The notes beneath the pieces were generated by a model. The model searched no databases. It was not told the origin of the DNA and was given only the letters and a program-made list of their open reading frames with translations. A stretch of DNA of 64,000 bases from Gadus chalcogrammus (lineage: Eukaryota > Chordata > Actinopteri > Gadiformes > Gadidae): positions 18,922,506 to 18,986,505 of the forward strand of contig NC_079426.1 in NCBI RefSeq assembly GCF_026213295.1, read 5' to 3'. Made by a program: the position numbers and the translations under genes. This document shows positions 1 to 24,819 of the stretch, piece after piece; within the stretch, counting starts at the first letter, position 1; each line of letters begins with the position of its first letter.

Positions 1-1813
1 GGGGAGGGGAGGGGAGACACAGAGTTAATCCATCCAGGGAATTTCTCTTTTTATTCTGGTTGGAAATTAAATTACTATAACTGTATACCACTAGAGGTTG
101 CTAATGGGAAAACGTATGCTGTATTAATTTTTTTTTATTGCCTTTGAATTTTCTTTAGTAGTCGGTGAAATGCTAGTGTATATCATCAATCTTGCAGCAA
201 AATGCGAGTCTTACAAAAACATTTATTTTCTTTGTTGGGTAACTTTGCTATGGTCCTTGCTATACCTCATCACCGTCCTGTAAACAGGACAGTGCCAAGC
301 ACCACGTCATTGAATACATCTGGTAATGCATTATATCTGCAGGTAAAACAAAAAATTATAAAAAAATAATCAGATATGTAAAAATATAAAACGGATAAAA
401 CTGTTGAGGTTATTGGTTTCCTCCATTCTGATTGAAAATCCCAAATAAATTGTCGATCAATTAAAAATAACTAGATAAAACAATTTGTGTCAAACTCATA
501 AGAACATCTTGATAAGAGATGGCAGAAACACACCTGGTGAAGGCGAAACAATGCATATATGTATGTTTTGCTGATAATAATAATGCTGACAATCACTGCC
601 ATGTGTATCAAGACACTAAAAACCAAAACAGGCCTTAAAACACAAAAAAAACAAACAGGCCTTTTAAACATTGACTACCATTAGACAAAAGGCAGTCTCC
701 ACCGACTAGGCACTGAATAATGGGATGGCCGAACAGTATCATAAAAACTAAATGTATTGCATTCTAACGTCTGGGAGGATAAAAAGTAAATTAACAAACG
801 ACTCCAAAACAAGTAATCGCAGTGAGAAAGGAGAGATCTTCACACACATACAGTCCCGATACGAGCACATCGCCCAGGTCTCCTTATGGAAATGACTGGG
901 TCACGTTCCAAAGAATTTCCCATCCCCATGGAAATATTGAGGTCACCAATAACAGTAACAACGTCACAGCATTAATTGTAGGACACTGGAAATAGCATGT
1001 ATCTTTAGGGGATGAGGACCTTACCGCTGCTGCCCCCTAGTTGTACAATCTGCAACTACCATCAGTAACTATCACACACACACACACACACCCACGTACA
1101 CACACACACGTCTGTTATCTGAGGGCAGTATTGGGCGAGTACGTATAGACACACCTAGCTGTGTGGGTTGTCAGGTAACGTCTTATATTTGGTAGAGATC
1201 AACCTGCCTATTGGTACAGCTCTAATTTCACATCGCTGACCCCCGACTCGGTTGCCAGTGCCAAAACACGTCCGCTGTTAGATTCTCACTTTGTGCAGAA
1301 CCTAAAGCCGTTAGCTGTTTGAAACAGGACATTTCTGAGAAAGAATCAACAAAAAAGTATGTCTATAGTCTATATAAAAAGCAGACACATATTTACGTCG
1401 GACAATATGTACCATTGAATAGAATCAGAGAAGTTCCTTCTGTCTACATGCTACTGCCGTTTGCCCCTAGAGTATCCCTTTAAACACTCTGTCACAACGG
1501 GGACACAGAGGGCCGCTGTTCTTCTTCTCTGACGTCACCAGACGGGGCTGACTCAACACTTTTCCGTGACTTTCCACCCCGGGGCTCAGAGAAATTAGGC
1601 TCGCTCCACAACCGTTTGGCACATTCAGCAACAGCAATAGGAGAAAGGTTTTGGTGATTCAGTCGGTCTAGTATTTGTGACCCACTCCCTCCAGCCCTCG
1701 GCCGGGGGGAGTGGGGGAAGACAGCTCTGTGAGAACGTTCAACAAACAGGAGGGGGGAGAGGGGGGACAGTAGGGTGTCCATACCGTGGGGGAGGAGGCG
1801 GGTGGGGGGGTTA
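1..1813 (-). other. Downstream of slc29a1: candidate 3' UTR and flank
   Basis: This stretch follows the slc29a1 stop codon on the minus strand and has no supported coding region. A minus-strand AATAAA lies at 222-227 and another near 134-139, which would give a 3' UTR of about 1.6 kb; no closer AATAAA was seen. The end is therefore an inference. A short interrupted (CA)n run lies at about 1,074-1,110. The open frame at 1,492-1,782 has no recognisable family and is not called. Confidence 0.35.
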
Positions 1814-12472
<10,659 letters not shown>

Positions 12473-13133
12473 GATTCCTGGTTCACAGGTTTGGGAATAG
12501 TTCTGAAATGTCAGCCAAAAACATCAGTCAAGGTTAGGTTAACTAAATGGGCATCGCTGAGTCAGTGCCAGTGGAGATCATGCACAGAGTGATGATCGGT
12601 TCATCTGAATGCATAATCCAATTCATGCCAGGACGAAACAAAGATATGTTGCAACAAGTAACATATTTCGGAAGAAACTAACGGTGCAGCAAGATGTTGC
12701 TAATGAGATCGCGATAAGCAACAAGGGTGTACCACTGCAACAAATAAATCTCTACTAACAGGAACTTGTTGTATGCAAAGAAAAAAAAGATTGCTTTCCT
12801 GCCTGCAATCCTGGTGGTTGTTGGACACATTCTCAGCAAACACAAGAGAAAAGAACAGCAGTCTCAAGTGGTTCAAATTGCTCAAGAAAGCCAAACTAAA
12901 ACAATGTGTTCTATTGAGAGATGACTTTAAGAATTCCAACCAGACCAGCGTGAACGGCCAAACTGATCTACATTCTTCAACAGTTCTATTGATGAGTGTC
13001 AAATATTTCAATATGAAACCGTTTAGTTTTTCCAGCCTAAAACATGTATTCTTATCTTAGTGATCAACTTACTTGGAACCATGTTCAGCTTGGGCCAAAT
13101 GGTTTTGTACAACTTCTGGTGAGGCCGGCCGGC

Positions 13134-13308
<175 letters not shown>

Positions 13309-15131
13309 GCATCTCATTGGCCCATTAAAGAATACAAAATTTGTCTTATACAAACACAATCTTATATCTTATATCTTAATCTTATACACAACAGCATTAA
13401 GTCGCTGAGAAACATGAAGAATTTAGTTTATGTTAGAATAGAGATGTCCAGCCGACAAACACGGCCACCGGTCCAGATAGGATTTTCACATTGTCAAATG
13501 GTCAAAGTATCATTGTGGGATGGAGGCGTTGGAAGAGCATTTTATTTAATCTGCCGTGCACAGTAGTTCCCACAGTCAACTGACATCATCCTAACCTTTA
13601 GAAGCCGGTCATGAGTGCAGCTGGAGACCTTCAATAAAGCCTTTTGTTTGTATCCAAACGACACTGTGTGCTTTAGAGTGTAGCAGCACACCCACTGTGA
13701 AGACAGTCCGCGCAGTGACAAGGCCTAGCATCTGGGAGCAGGCTTGAGTGTCGCTACTCGCTACACATGCCCAGCTGCAGCATAATGAAACAAAGACCAT
13801 GTGCTGATACCCCCCCCAGAGTTCAGTTTGACCCCAGTAGATGAAAAGCACATGATGCATTTGTACGATTCATTAGCTGGATGTAGTCAATGGGGAAATT
13901 ACAGTATTTCCAAGCAAATTCTGAGGAAATTATAACTGAGTAGATGCTTATTAACATTAGAGCCACACAGGAGTCCAGGAGTAAGAATAACGTAGACTCA
14001 ACATGTCCGTTGTTGCCTCCTTTCGACAACCAAATAGATTGTTATGCTAGAGGCCAACCCAAACTTGTGGTCTTGTTTACGACAACTTGGCCACGGTTTA
14101 TTATAGCCAATGAAATTACAGCTGCAGCGATGTGTCGCAAGGTTTTCTGAAAGGCCCATAGGCTTCTGCCTCGCTGTGTTGAACTGAGCGTTCTGCCATG
14201 TTATGTCAGCTTTGAGCAGAACTGTCCAGTGAATCAATTGCACCCATTTGAGGGAAAACAGCCATTTTTGGTATCCGTAACAATTTAAATTCAACAAAAG
14301 CATGGAGAAGTCTATAACCTTTTGGACACATTTTCATTAAGATGAAACTGAGTTTCAAAGTGTGATTCATGGCACATAGTGATCTTTCAGGTGGGCAATT
14401 TACGAACTACCTTGCGTTTTATCCCCCCCCCCACACACACACACACACATTTCAATGGTGAAATGGGTGGGGCCCTCCATTTCAATGGTGAAATATGATG
14501 CTTGGATTTATTACAGACACGTTCCAAGGCCAAATGTGTGCAGGAGTGACACTCACAGTTTGTTGAGTCCCACATGTCCCACGTTTGACGTTTAATTTTT
14601 TAACTTCTCGCAGAAACCATCAATCTCATCCTAGGACGAGCAGCCTCGTGTGTCTACATACTTCAGCGAACCTTCACAGCGCTGTTACAGTACACTGACT
14701 TTAATGATCCCAAATCAAATTTCACACTCCATCTTCCCTCACCTCATTCTGGGTTTCTCTGACCTAAGACCAAGGACAGGATCGCAATTTAAATATTAAG
14801 CCATGACAGCTGCGGTAAATTAAATAGCACAATTATTTCCCATCATACAATTTTCAAATTAAGATACGATTAATTTAATACAAGACGTCTGGCTGTCTCC
14901 GCCATCATATACAATACACTTTCTTAGATTCATGTAAAGGTCCACTCTTCAAAATTATCTAATGCAAGACCTTATAGTATAGATGGCTGTCCCAGCCATC
15001 TATACATTCACCTTACTTTATCTAAAGAAATATACCAGTCCCATTTCACCATTGCATTTACTCAGCAGATAAAATACTGTGACCCATCGAGGCAAGAAGG
15101 AAAATGGGGCACTCAGCAAAAAACAATGTGA

Positions 15132-15242
<111 letters not shown>

Positions 15243-16265
15243 TCGCCAATTCTTTTGTCATCTCTCTCTTCCGCCTTTTCCAATTTCCCGCCAGTCAAAT
15301 TAACACACAAACGCACACACACTTTGATGAACAGGTCAGCATAGCCTACTTGGATGAATATGCCGACTTCAAACATCAGCTTCTTTATATCAGGCTATGA
15401 ATATCAAGTCACCAACTGGCTAGTTGTGAACTGTTTCCAGAGAAGGAACAGTTCAATCTAACCAGCAATGAATCTGATGCAAGACCACTGTGTAGTATAC
15501 ACAAAGACCCTCTTCTGTTATGTGACCCCCCCGGACAATGATTTAAACAGATATGGATGTGTGAAGATGTCCCGGATCTAGAACCCCGCGTTCCGCTTCC
15601 CAAAGCACGGTGCGCCCACCTACAGAGGGCATATCTCCCGACCGAGCCGGCCAACCACTCTGCATGATCCAGTCTGCATGCTCCGCTGTGCATGCTCAAC
15701 TATGCATGCACTCCGCATGCTTCACTCTGCATCGATTTCATCGGATCGGATCATAAACAATGACGTGAAATCGCAAGCCCACATGCCCTTACAGTACATT
15801 TGATTACATTTAGGCTATAACGCAAATCACATGCTTTAATAGTCACGGGACGATCGAGTATGAATGGTAACACGGATCAATGACTTTAGTATTTAAAACA
15901 ACACAATGGTACACAATGCTAACCACAGCAAGGACGTTTAAAGTGTGTGGAGCACTCGGGGGTGTTCGTTGGCGCTAATCCCTGGTAAACAAAGCAAGCA
16001 TGCTGATGACTGGTAACGAAACACCAGTGGGTGACTCTCTTCAGCGGAACACATAACTTGTATGGGTAAGTATAGCTTGTTGTGAAGCACAGCGTTCACC
16101 CGCCACGAATAAATACATCGCATGCGAAGGAAAACGTAGAATACCTAGTTTCAACTAACGTTAAAAATAGAAAATATTAATAGGAAAAATACTACCAAAA
16201 TATAAACCAGCGCCACACATGGGTGACTTTAAGAAAGGATCTGTCAACGCGTGATAAAAACCTAC

Positions 16266-16330
16266 CTTGAGCTTCAGTGAGAGATGGCGTGTGTTTCGGT
16301 CCCCGAACACATGTGAGTGTGTGAGGGGGA
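16266..16330 (-). other. Candidate non-coding 5' exon of slc29a1
   Basis: On the minus strand, sequence ending CTGAAGCTCAAG is followed by GTAGGT at 16,265-16,260, a near-consensus donor. It lies upstream of the coding start with no competing gene between. The left boundary (transcription start) is not visible. This is inference from one splice signal and position. Confidence 0.3.
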
Positions 16331-16587
16331 AAGGATCACTTTAGCGTCCCTAGAGTAGGGGGAGGGAACAAGCATCGCCCCCTCGTTGAGGCCATGGTAC
16401 AAGGGGGATGCATGAACATAATCCGCATTAATTTTATCTTGATATCTGGATAGCCTTTTTCCTCACATTTCTGAAATAATATTCTTACAACGTTGGAGAT
16501 TGGACACAATGAATACCCTGTAAGAACACACGTTGTTATACACCTACAAATGCATTCTGTATTGTATGCCTAGATGCCATCTGAAGT

Positions 16588-16609
16588 ACAACACACACAC
16601 ACACACACA

Positions 16610-16655
<46 letters not shown>
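16588..16655. repeat. (AC)n microsatellite
   Basis: About 33 CA units with one T interruption near 16,616. Confidence 0.9.
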
Positions 16656-16658
<3 letters not shown>

Positions 16659-16897
16659 CCATAAGAACTAGAACACAGAACCAGCCGTCAATAACGCCAC
16701 AACCGTCTAATAGACATGAGACCCCCGGCCAAACACCAGCCTGAGACCATCCCCCCCAACAGACCACACGGCTGCGGCCCCCACCCCACCCTGGGTCCAT
16801 AAAGGAGAGCTAAAGCTGAGCAGATGGGCCGAGACTCTGAACCAATTTCCCTCCTCCTGACCAACACCTGGACCCCCCCCGTACCCCTGTAACAACC

Positions 16898-17590
16898 AGG
16901 GGTGTAAAGTTAGGCAAGGAGGCCTATAACAACTTTTTTACAGAACGTAAGTTATTTTTCTAAAGTATCTGAAATCTACTTGACTTTTACTTTGACTTCA
17001 CTACATTTAAAAGATCATCACAAAGTCACAACCGCATGTCCGTAAACTACAGCGAAATCAGTATGAACACATTCTCCATGACTCCCCCCAAGACAAACAA
17101 CTAGGACTTTATTCACAGCCTAGTTAAGCTTCTTATGTAGGTTTCAAACGTTTCCCTTTATATTTAGGATTGGCTTGTGTCTGCACCAAAACGAGTAACG
17201 AATAACAAGTAAAAGAAACAAGTTTTGTTTATTTTTACTTTTTTTACTTTTGATGCTAAAAGTTGCCATCTCGAAGATTTCAGTTTTCTTGTCTTTGATG
17301 ATATCTTTGGCAATTGGAGGTAATTGTACCCATAGTTAGTTCCCAACATTGTCGCCACTGACACCAAGTTCATAACATTAATATTACTGAAAATATAAGG
17401 GCTTTCATTAGTGGGCCATAGCTCAACCACCAATAACTCACTCGGCATATCAGACATGTTTTTCCATGAAAATCTTTGAGATTGCAATTTTAAGAAAATG
17501 CGAACCGAAATTAATACTTATATAAATACTGATATCTAAGTACATTTAATTTGAGCTTACTTGATGACATTTACAAAAAATATTTTCTTA
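16898..17590 (+). mobile_element. Possible hAT-type short element
   Basis: The left end CAGGGGTGTAAAGT and the following TTTTACTTTGACTTCACTAC resemble a very common fish non-autonomous hAT family. A matching right end was not found; the 17,540-17,590 boundary is a guess. Confidence 0.35.
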
Positions 17591-17599
17591 CAGATAACG

Positions 17600-20500
17600 A
17601 GACATCTGTGCTATTACTAAAGAATGACTTTCTATTACTTAAACAGCACTGATAACATCCGTGACATTTCCACATTCCCAGGCAACCTGAAGAAGCCTTT
17701 TGAGGCCGACCGGAAGCCTCTGAAAAAGGGAAATCTTGTGGTTCCTCTATTTGGCATTCTAGCTTTCTTTCCCTCTGCCTTGCAACCTGGTTGGTCACAA
17801 GTCTGCCTTGTGATGTATAGGGTACATCACGTTCAGGGTAGAGCCTGTAATCAAGTTCATTAGTTAACTGCAGTAACCAGAGCTATTATAGACTAAACAT
17901 GAGACCACAGCACTGGCCGGTATTTAGAATATATGCACAAATCCAGGGGCTGATCTGGAGTTTAACTGAATCTGGACTTGTATTTGAAGTCAACTAAGGT
18001 TTGACCAGCACAATTAGATTTCAGTCCAATTAGATGTATATCAAATTGTTGTTCAGGTCAAACAGCCATTCCAGTAGCGCTGGGCTGTAGCCACTAGAGC
18101 TATGGCATGTTGCAGGAAAACTTGTTTGCCCCAAAGCCCATTAAGGGTCGGTGACATTTGCTTCTACACCATGTAGGTGATAAAATGTACAGTTTTTACC
18201 AAGTGGCTCGCTTTGACGGACACATTCAGTCGACTGAAATTACAAAGCATTGATTGAGTAGCTCACCATGGTGTGATCGTTTTTTCCATCACATTCCCTA
18301 ATCTTGAGTCACTGGGTTCTGAAATCAGCCATTATAGTTTCAATTCCATCATGCAAGTATTGTATTTTACGAAAACAAAGAACGCCATTGTGTCGGGCTG
18401 TAGGATAACTAAACATTGAGACATAGATCGATAATATTTGTAGTCTGAGACAACATGAATGCAATGTTTAATTGCTCAAACAGCTATGTCCACGAGACCA
18501 TTAAGCATGTTGCTGGCAACTCAGATCACAAGATGCCACTATATTTAGGTCACGCAAACTATGGTGACAACACTTGTGTTGTGTAATGATCCTTCTACTT
18601 TCTCCAGTGGTGACCTACATTCATTTCTGCAACCTGTACTCAACATAGGTTGTTGTTTTAATTTGAGATCCATCCAATATTCCCAGACATAGTTTCGGCC
18701 TCTGAACTGTACCGGGGGGGTTAGGCAGAACCCAAGTGCACAGACAGACGACAGTTGTAGGACAGTTTCAAGTATTTATTCTGGTACAGGATAGGATAGA
18801 CTTAGAGCAGACAGACCGACAGGGACTCGATGTCGGGCGGGAGGTCAGGCAGGCAAAGGGTTGATAACAGGAAGTCAGCCAGGTGGATCAGGAGATATAT
18901 GTGATTGCCATTTGCTCATTGTTGAATTTCAGGAAACAGTATCATTAGAGTAACATTCCCCTTTAAATTGTCTACATATCTATATACAGTATGTGATGTT
19001 TAGAGGGAAACATATTCAGTAAGGAACGATAAAAGCTATTCTATTAACCAACAAGGGATTTAAAAGGCGACGGAACAAACTCTAATTCACTGTTTGGACG
19101 TCTGGGGTTTGGGTTGTGGTACACAGGGCTTGAATGCATGTTGGTGGCTGCTGTTTGCTCACACAGTCACAGTGCACCTCCACACCCTGTCTCCACTAGC
19201 TATATTAAGAACAGTGTGGTTTTGGAAAGAGTTTGTTGGAGACCTGCTAGTCTGGATGGCTGTTGTGTCACGTTTAAATAGGCTGAAGGTTAAGTTGGAT
19301 AATTTGTTTTGACTGGCTCTTTCTGCCCGTCCTCTCATACTCATTTGTTGGTGCCCTAGCCAGGTCTGTGGTCTGCAGAGCCAAATGAGTCAAGTCAGTA
19401 AACAGTTATAAAGTTGGATTTTTCTTTCCATGAAAAAAGTGACACCAGAAATCCAAGACTCAGAATATGAGGAGTGACTAAAACAGATAAAGAAAGAACA
19501 AAATCACTAGAATGGGTGAAGACAAAGCAAGACATTGTTTCAGTGTGTCGCCCCCATCCAGCTTTGCTCCACTGTTCTATTTTCATGTATATTATTTTTT
19601 TCAAGACAATGGAAACTATAGTTGTGTGACCAAAGCAAATCAGACTTTCCCATTGTCGCCTTTTCCAAACAGTTACAGGCTGATGCATATTTTGTCAAGT
19701 ACATTTTCAATTCTTCTTATTCCACCACCCATTCCCCAATAAACATACAGAACTGAAGTTTAATACGTGAACACTAAACATAGGAATATCCGGTTTGCTG
19801 GCATAAGGGGGAAAGAGTGACTTAGAAGTGGTGGAAGTGGCTTTGGGACCACATACTGAGCGTTAAGCTGACATACAGAGAACAAGGAATTCCAATGCAT
19901 GGCCTCTTTCACCCCTGAACAGGACAGGGGCGATAGAACAGAGGGGAAGGGGAGGGGGTCTGGGTGAATGGGCGGTGAATCGGTCCCACCTTAGGGACCC
20001 AAGAGTCGGTGCTCCTGATTATGTTGGGAAAGCCAGTGCACTGCATAAATAACATCCTCAAGGGGGAGAGATCCTTCAAATCCCTAACGGGTTGCAGCAC
20101 TGGCCAGGTGTGCACATGTGTATGGGACGTGTGGGAATGCCATCATTATGATATGCAGGGTTGAGCTTAGAATGTGCTCAGAGGGGCTCATTGGACCTGA
20201 GGCTTGAATTTGCTTTGCTTAACCATTTAATTAAACTGTGGTACCATACAAAAAACAGAAGAACAATTTAAGTCTTTGTGCTCTACCCTCCTAATTGATT
20301 TAGCAGATCATCTGTAATGAACTGGGTTGTGGCTGACTGCTGTATTACTTACAGCATCAACAGGTACAGGAAGTGCATCAGTGAAACTCTTAAACTCTTT
20401 TAAGACGGATGCATTCATTTCTACTGAGTTGTGATTCATTTTGGAGATTGTAATTGTTCCTAAACAGTTAATATGGTTTTCCCTCATTCTGTGTTGATCC

Positions 20501-21796
20501 CCCTCCCTGCCACAGCCCTCTCGCTGACCCTACTGTTAGCTGATCAAACAGTTCATAAGATTACACCTTTGCCCTGCCCTCACCCCCTCCCAGCCAGACC
20601 CCTGTCAATACAATTCAACTCAATTAAATTCAAAAAAGCTTTATTGGCATGAGAAATATACAATTGCATTACCAAAGTAGGTCAACAACCCTGTCTCTGA
20701 CCCCCAATGTCAGTTGATCCGACAGTAAATCTGGTTTTGACCCCCCCCCCCCCTATTTTTATACCCCTCCCTCCCTGACATTTGTCTCCTACCCCCCACC
20801 GTTCTGGAGGAGTTGATCCAACTGTTAAGATGGTGTCCCCTTTGTCCTGTTCCCATTCCCCTCCCTGCCAGACCTCTGTCTCTCACTGCCCTTGATGAGT
20901 CGATCAGGAAGCTTTTGCTGGGGTTGGAAAAGCATTGAAAGGCCTTCCCTCATTGATCAGTTGATCAGTGTCCCCAGGCATCACACCCCGCCAACTGCCC
21001 AACCTAGAGAGGGTGGAGGGCGGTTTGTGATCAGCCTCTGCTGTATAACGTTTTGTATGTTTAACTTAGAGAACAGGTAATGATTGGAAGGTATCCGATA
21101 GCCCCGCCCTTGTCATGTGTTTTGACATCCTGTGTTTGTTAAACAGAAGGTAAACGCCCCGAGCCCCGACACACTGGGCCAATGGATCAGACAACGTCGG
21201 GCCAACAGTGAGCGCCTGAGGCCCAACTGTCTTCGGCCTGTCCTGCCCGTTGGCACTAGTTTGTTTGCGCCATTGTTAGGCCATTGTTTGCGTTTTTTTG
21301 GCCGGTTTCGACATGTTGAATCATGGACGGAGGTGAGTGAAATAAATGGGATTGGCTGTTCAGCTTCTTTCAGTGCACGAGAAGAGACACGGAAGTGAGC
21401 AAAGCAGCAAAACGTGTTCGCAAAGACGACACACAAAAGAAAATGGCATAATTTATCCACTGCCTTTCGTCTGATCATTCATCATTTCCACATGTTATCG
21501 ATTAGAAGTGGTGAGTGAGAGTGGTGTGAAATGGTAGGCAAACCCTACTTAGTTTAATTTAGTAATTATTTTCATGTTTATAGGTCTTCCAGTGCCCCTT
21601 TTCGAATGATGAATACAGACTGACGCCACCTGCTGATAGGAAGAGTAATTTCCCTTCATGCAGGCGCAGAATGTACGCTCTAATTGGCGGTTGGCTGTAG
21701 TCTTTGCAGTGTGTTCAAGTGCAACTTTTTGGCCAAAACACAGCAAGGGTGTGAAAAGAAGACCATGTAGCAGTATGGGGAAGGTTGTAGAGTTTT
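17600..21796. other. Intergenic sequence, no gene recognised
   Basis: No coding family was recognised. A tail reading AAAGCTTTATTGGCATGAG at about 20,606-20,690 resembles the 3' end of a fish LINE and is the only retroelement hint. A segment at 18,720-18,900 rich in CAGACAG/GGCAGGCA looks like dispersed repeat material. A C run lies at 20,742-20,753. Confidence 0.4.
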
Positions 21797-21804
21797 CCTG
21801 CGAG

Positions 21805-22850
21805 CAGTGGCGATTTCTCTAAGACTGCAAGGGAAGCTCAGCTTCCTCTAAAATTTAAAAAATGTAATGTTGAAATATATACAGTGGTGGTAACATTTCT
21901 TTGACTAAAAATGCATTAGAACACATCCATCCACATCCAGAAACAGCTATTTATCGCAAAATCCAAAACCCCAGTGGAAACTAGTTGGAAAAGTCTGTAG
22001 TTCAAACGTGACACAGCTTTACTTCTTCGCCATCTACAGAGTTGGTTATATACGATCATTCAAAAACGTCATGTTATTTCCCATAGACATTTGAACAAGG
22101 GAACTGGGAGCCTCAGAGGCGGGTTATTCTTCAGAGGTCTATGGGGCTACACAGAACAGCTTTTTTTTAGTGTGTCGAAAGTCGACGGTCATTGGATAAA
22201 TGCTCAGCGTCTCTGGGGGTGATTGGAGGAGTTGGCTGGCCTGGACGCTGGGCTTCACCGTGATGATTGGAGGGTCTGTCGAAAGTCTGAGTTACTGTTT
22301 GATTGACAGCAATTTTTTACTATAAAACGTTGCCTGAGCTCTCGCTGTCTTCAGTCCCATCTAGATATTTGCTTGCTGGAATTGCTAGACAATTTTCATT
22401 GTACACTTCATACACTTATACTCACAATTCCTTGTTTCAGTTTAACATAATTATATACATATTTCTTGCAGGGTGACAGGGGAAAGCTGTGTGATTTCTT
22501 GGTGTTCCTTAAAGACATGGAGTTGGACAGTGCAATGCCTCAGCTTTACAAACTGTTCTAATTAGTGGCAACTATTGGAGCTACATCTGCAGGTGTAGAA
22601 AGGAGCGTCTCCTGTTAAATGCGGCTCAAGTCCACCCGTAACATAATGGGCCAAGGCCGTTTAAATCAGCCTAGCTCTGCTGGCCATTGAGAGGACACTG
22701 GTCAAGTCACTGGAAAAGACAGGTAGTTGGTATGACAGGGTCAGAGACCATTTCCTTGAAAAGGAACGGAGAGCAGAAATAAATTGACAATTTTTATGAT
22801 GTAGGCCGAAAATGAGCTTCCCCTCTCTGAAAGACCAGCAGCCGCCACTG
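21805..22850 (+). mobile_element. hAT element, internally deleted, with 8-bp target duplication
   Basis: Element of 1,046 bp with inverted ends CAGTGGCGATTTCTCTAAGA and (reverse complement of the right end) CAGTGGCGGCTGCTGGTC. It is flanked by perfect 8-bp direct repeats CCTGCGAG at 21,797-21,804 and 22,851-22,858, the hAT signature. Only the 3' end of the transposase gene remains. Confidence 0.92.
22450..22795 (+). pseudogene. hAT (ZMYM1-like) transposase C-terminal remnant
   Basis: Conceptual translation shows the hAT C-terminal dimerisation region: LVATIGATSAGVERSV, then a methionine-glycine-glutamine block and a run ending near WYDRV, in shifting frames. There are in-frame stops, for example after LYKLF and VSC, plus a frameshift. 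It belongs to the same broad hAT group as the element at 43,203-47,446. Catalytic parts are gone. Confidence 0.8.
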
Positions 22851-22858
22851 CCTGCGAG

Positions 22859-23688
22859 AGCCCTCTCATAAAGGATTGAACAGGACAGTCTTTTCTCTAT
22901 CAAGTCTTAGAAACTTCCCCTTGATTTCAATGAGCAACTTCCTCAATTTCCACCAAAGAATTGTGTTTGTCTTGTGTTATCCTTTACCAGCGCTCATTAG
23001 GTCCAAGACATACATCTGGAGAAGGCTCATTCGTGATGTGTCCCAGCTGATGAGTTGGTGCATGTGTAGTGTATGTGTTGAAGATGAACAGATTCCTGGT
23101 GAACCCTTATTGAGGTGTTAGGACCTTAAACAAATCCTACGCACATCATCCCTAGTGAGACTCAGATCTGTTTTTAACATTAGCCTCTTAACATCCCTAT
23201 AGACAGCCTTTTGTTTGGTATTATGCAAGCTGCTGTATTTATGATCAGGAAATGGTGTATTTGTTTTTCTATGCATTGTGTCTGTGTAAGTGTGTTTGTG
23301 TGTGTTTGTGTGTGTGAGTGTATTTCAATAGCATAATATCCTGAACAATTTACCACACAGTCTGAGTTAAAGAAGCAAAGCAGAGGAAACAATAAATATA
23401 ACATATTACATGCGTTATATATATATTATAATAATAAAATATTTGTTATGCGTAAAATATTTCAGTACTGCTTCAAATAGTACCTAACAATAAGTCTTGA
23501 CTAGGACAATGAGGGGATATTGTTAAGAAGTTGTTGGCTGAGGTTGTGTGTTAGTGTAGAGACTAGAGAGTGGAAGCGGCTAGTGAGTACATTCTGTTCA
23601 TTACGCTCAAGAACCGTCTCAGAGCTTATGCCGCGCAAAGGGCCAGCTGAAACCATTCCAACTGCATGCCACACAGTACACATTGGCA

Positions 23689-23766
<78 letters not shown>

Positions 23767-24819
23767 GGGGGGGTGTTTGTGGATATGGAGCCTATCGACA
23801 GTCCTAGGTGCCAAGATTCCTACACGCCATGGTGTAACACTAGATAAAACCGTCAACCTATGTCTGTCCAAACTTACCCAATCATCCCACCCCTAACATC
23901 TGTCATAACATCCATCGTAATAAATCATCTCCGGACTTCAGGGATCCTCCGACACATCCAGGGGATTTATCCTGAGGTCTGCAGCCTTCCTGCCGGGACG
24001 CCCCGATAAGACCAAGGAATAAAGCTGCAGGACACAAGGAACGTTTTGGAACGCTGAATCCATTAGGCCATCCTGTTGACCTCTGCAATTAACGAGGTGG
24101 GATTGTTCTGGGAAGCACATGGAAAGAAAATCATTTCTTTGTCAAGGGCAACCTGACCAACAAATTAGAGTCTGATTGCTCGGGACCAAAGCTTTGTTTG
24201 CTTGATCCCCAGGTGTGTGGAAGTCATCTTTTAAAGTCATCACACACGTAGTGCGCACACATGCAGACAGTGTACGCACAGTCTACACTGCGTGTGTGCG
24301 TGTTTTCCCACACGTACAATGCCACAGCCATCCGGCAGCTATTAGTGGAGGAAATGCTTGGTTAGATATGGTTTCTGGTGGACAGTGTTCCGGTCTCTCT
24401 ATGAGCCCATTTCGATTTTACACAGATAACGGCGTCCTTTTTTACCAATTTGGTTTGTGGAAGGCTTCTTGCTGGTCAATCCCGTTCGCGCCAAGGCATT
24501 ATCATCTCAATGGCGGTTCGATGGCACCTTGGTACGTGAATATGGGTTGCTTTTAACAGCATGCTGTTGTATCGCAACTGTCTCGTTTAAGATACAGACT
24601 TTCTCAGAAAGAGTGCGAGCCAACTTTTAGTTAACAAACAGAGAAACTATCTCAAAACCTCACATCTCCAAAACACTGATTGCAGTTCCAATTATTATAG
24701 TCCCGTCATCCACTCGTCGCTGCACTATTTTACTCATGGCGGCCAAATTCAATATGGTGCTGCCTGAAAAAGGTCTTGGCTATAACTTTTAAACCAGATA
24801 AGCAACAAATGCAAACTTT
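22859..24819. other. Intergenic sequence with (GT)n
   Basis: Contains a 73-bp (GT)n run at 23,692-23,764 followed by a G run to 23,773. No gene or element with recognisable ends was found. Confidence 0.5.
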
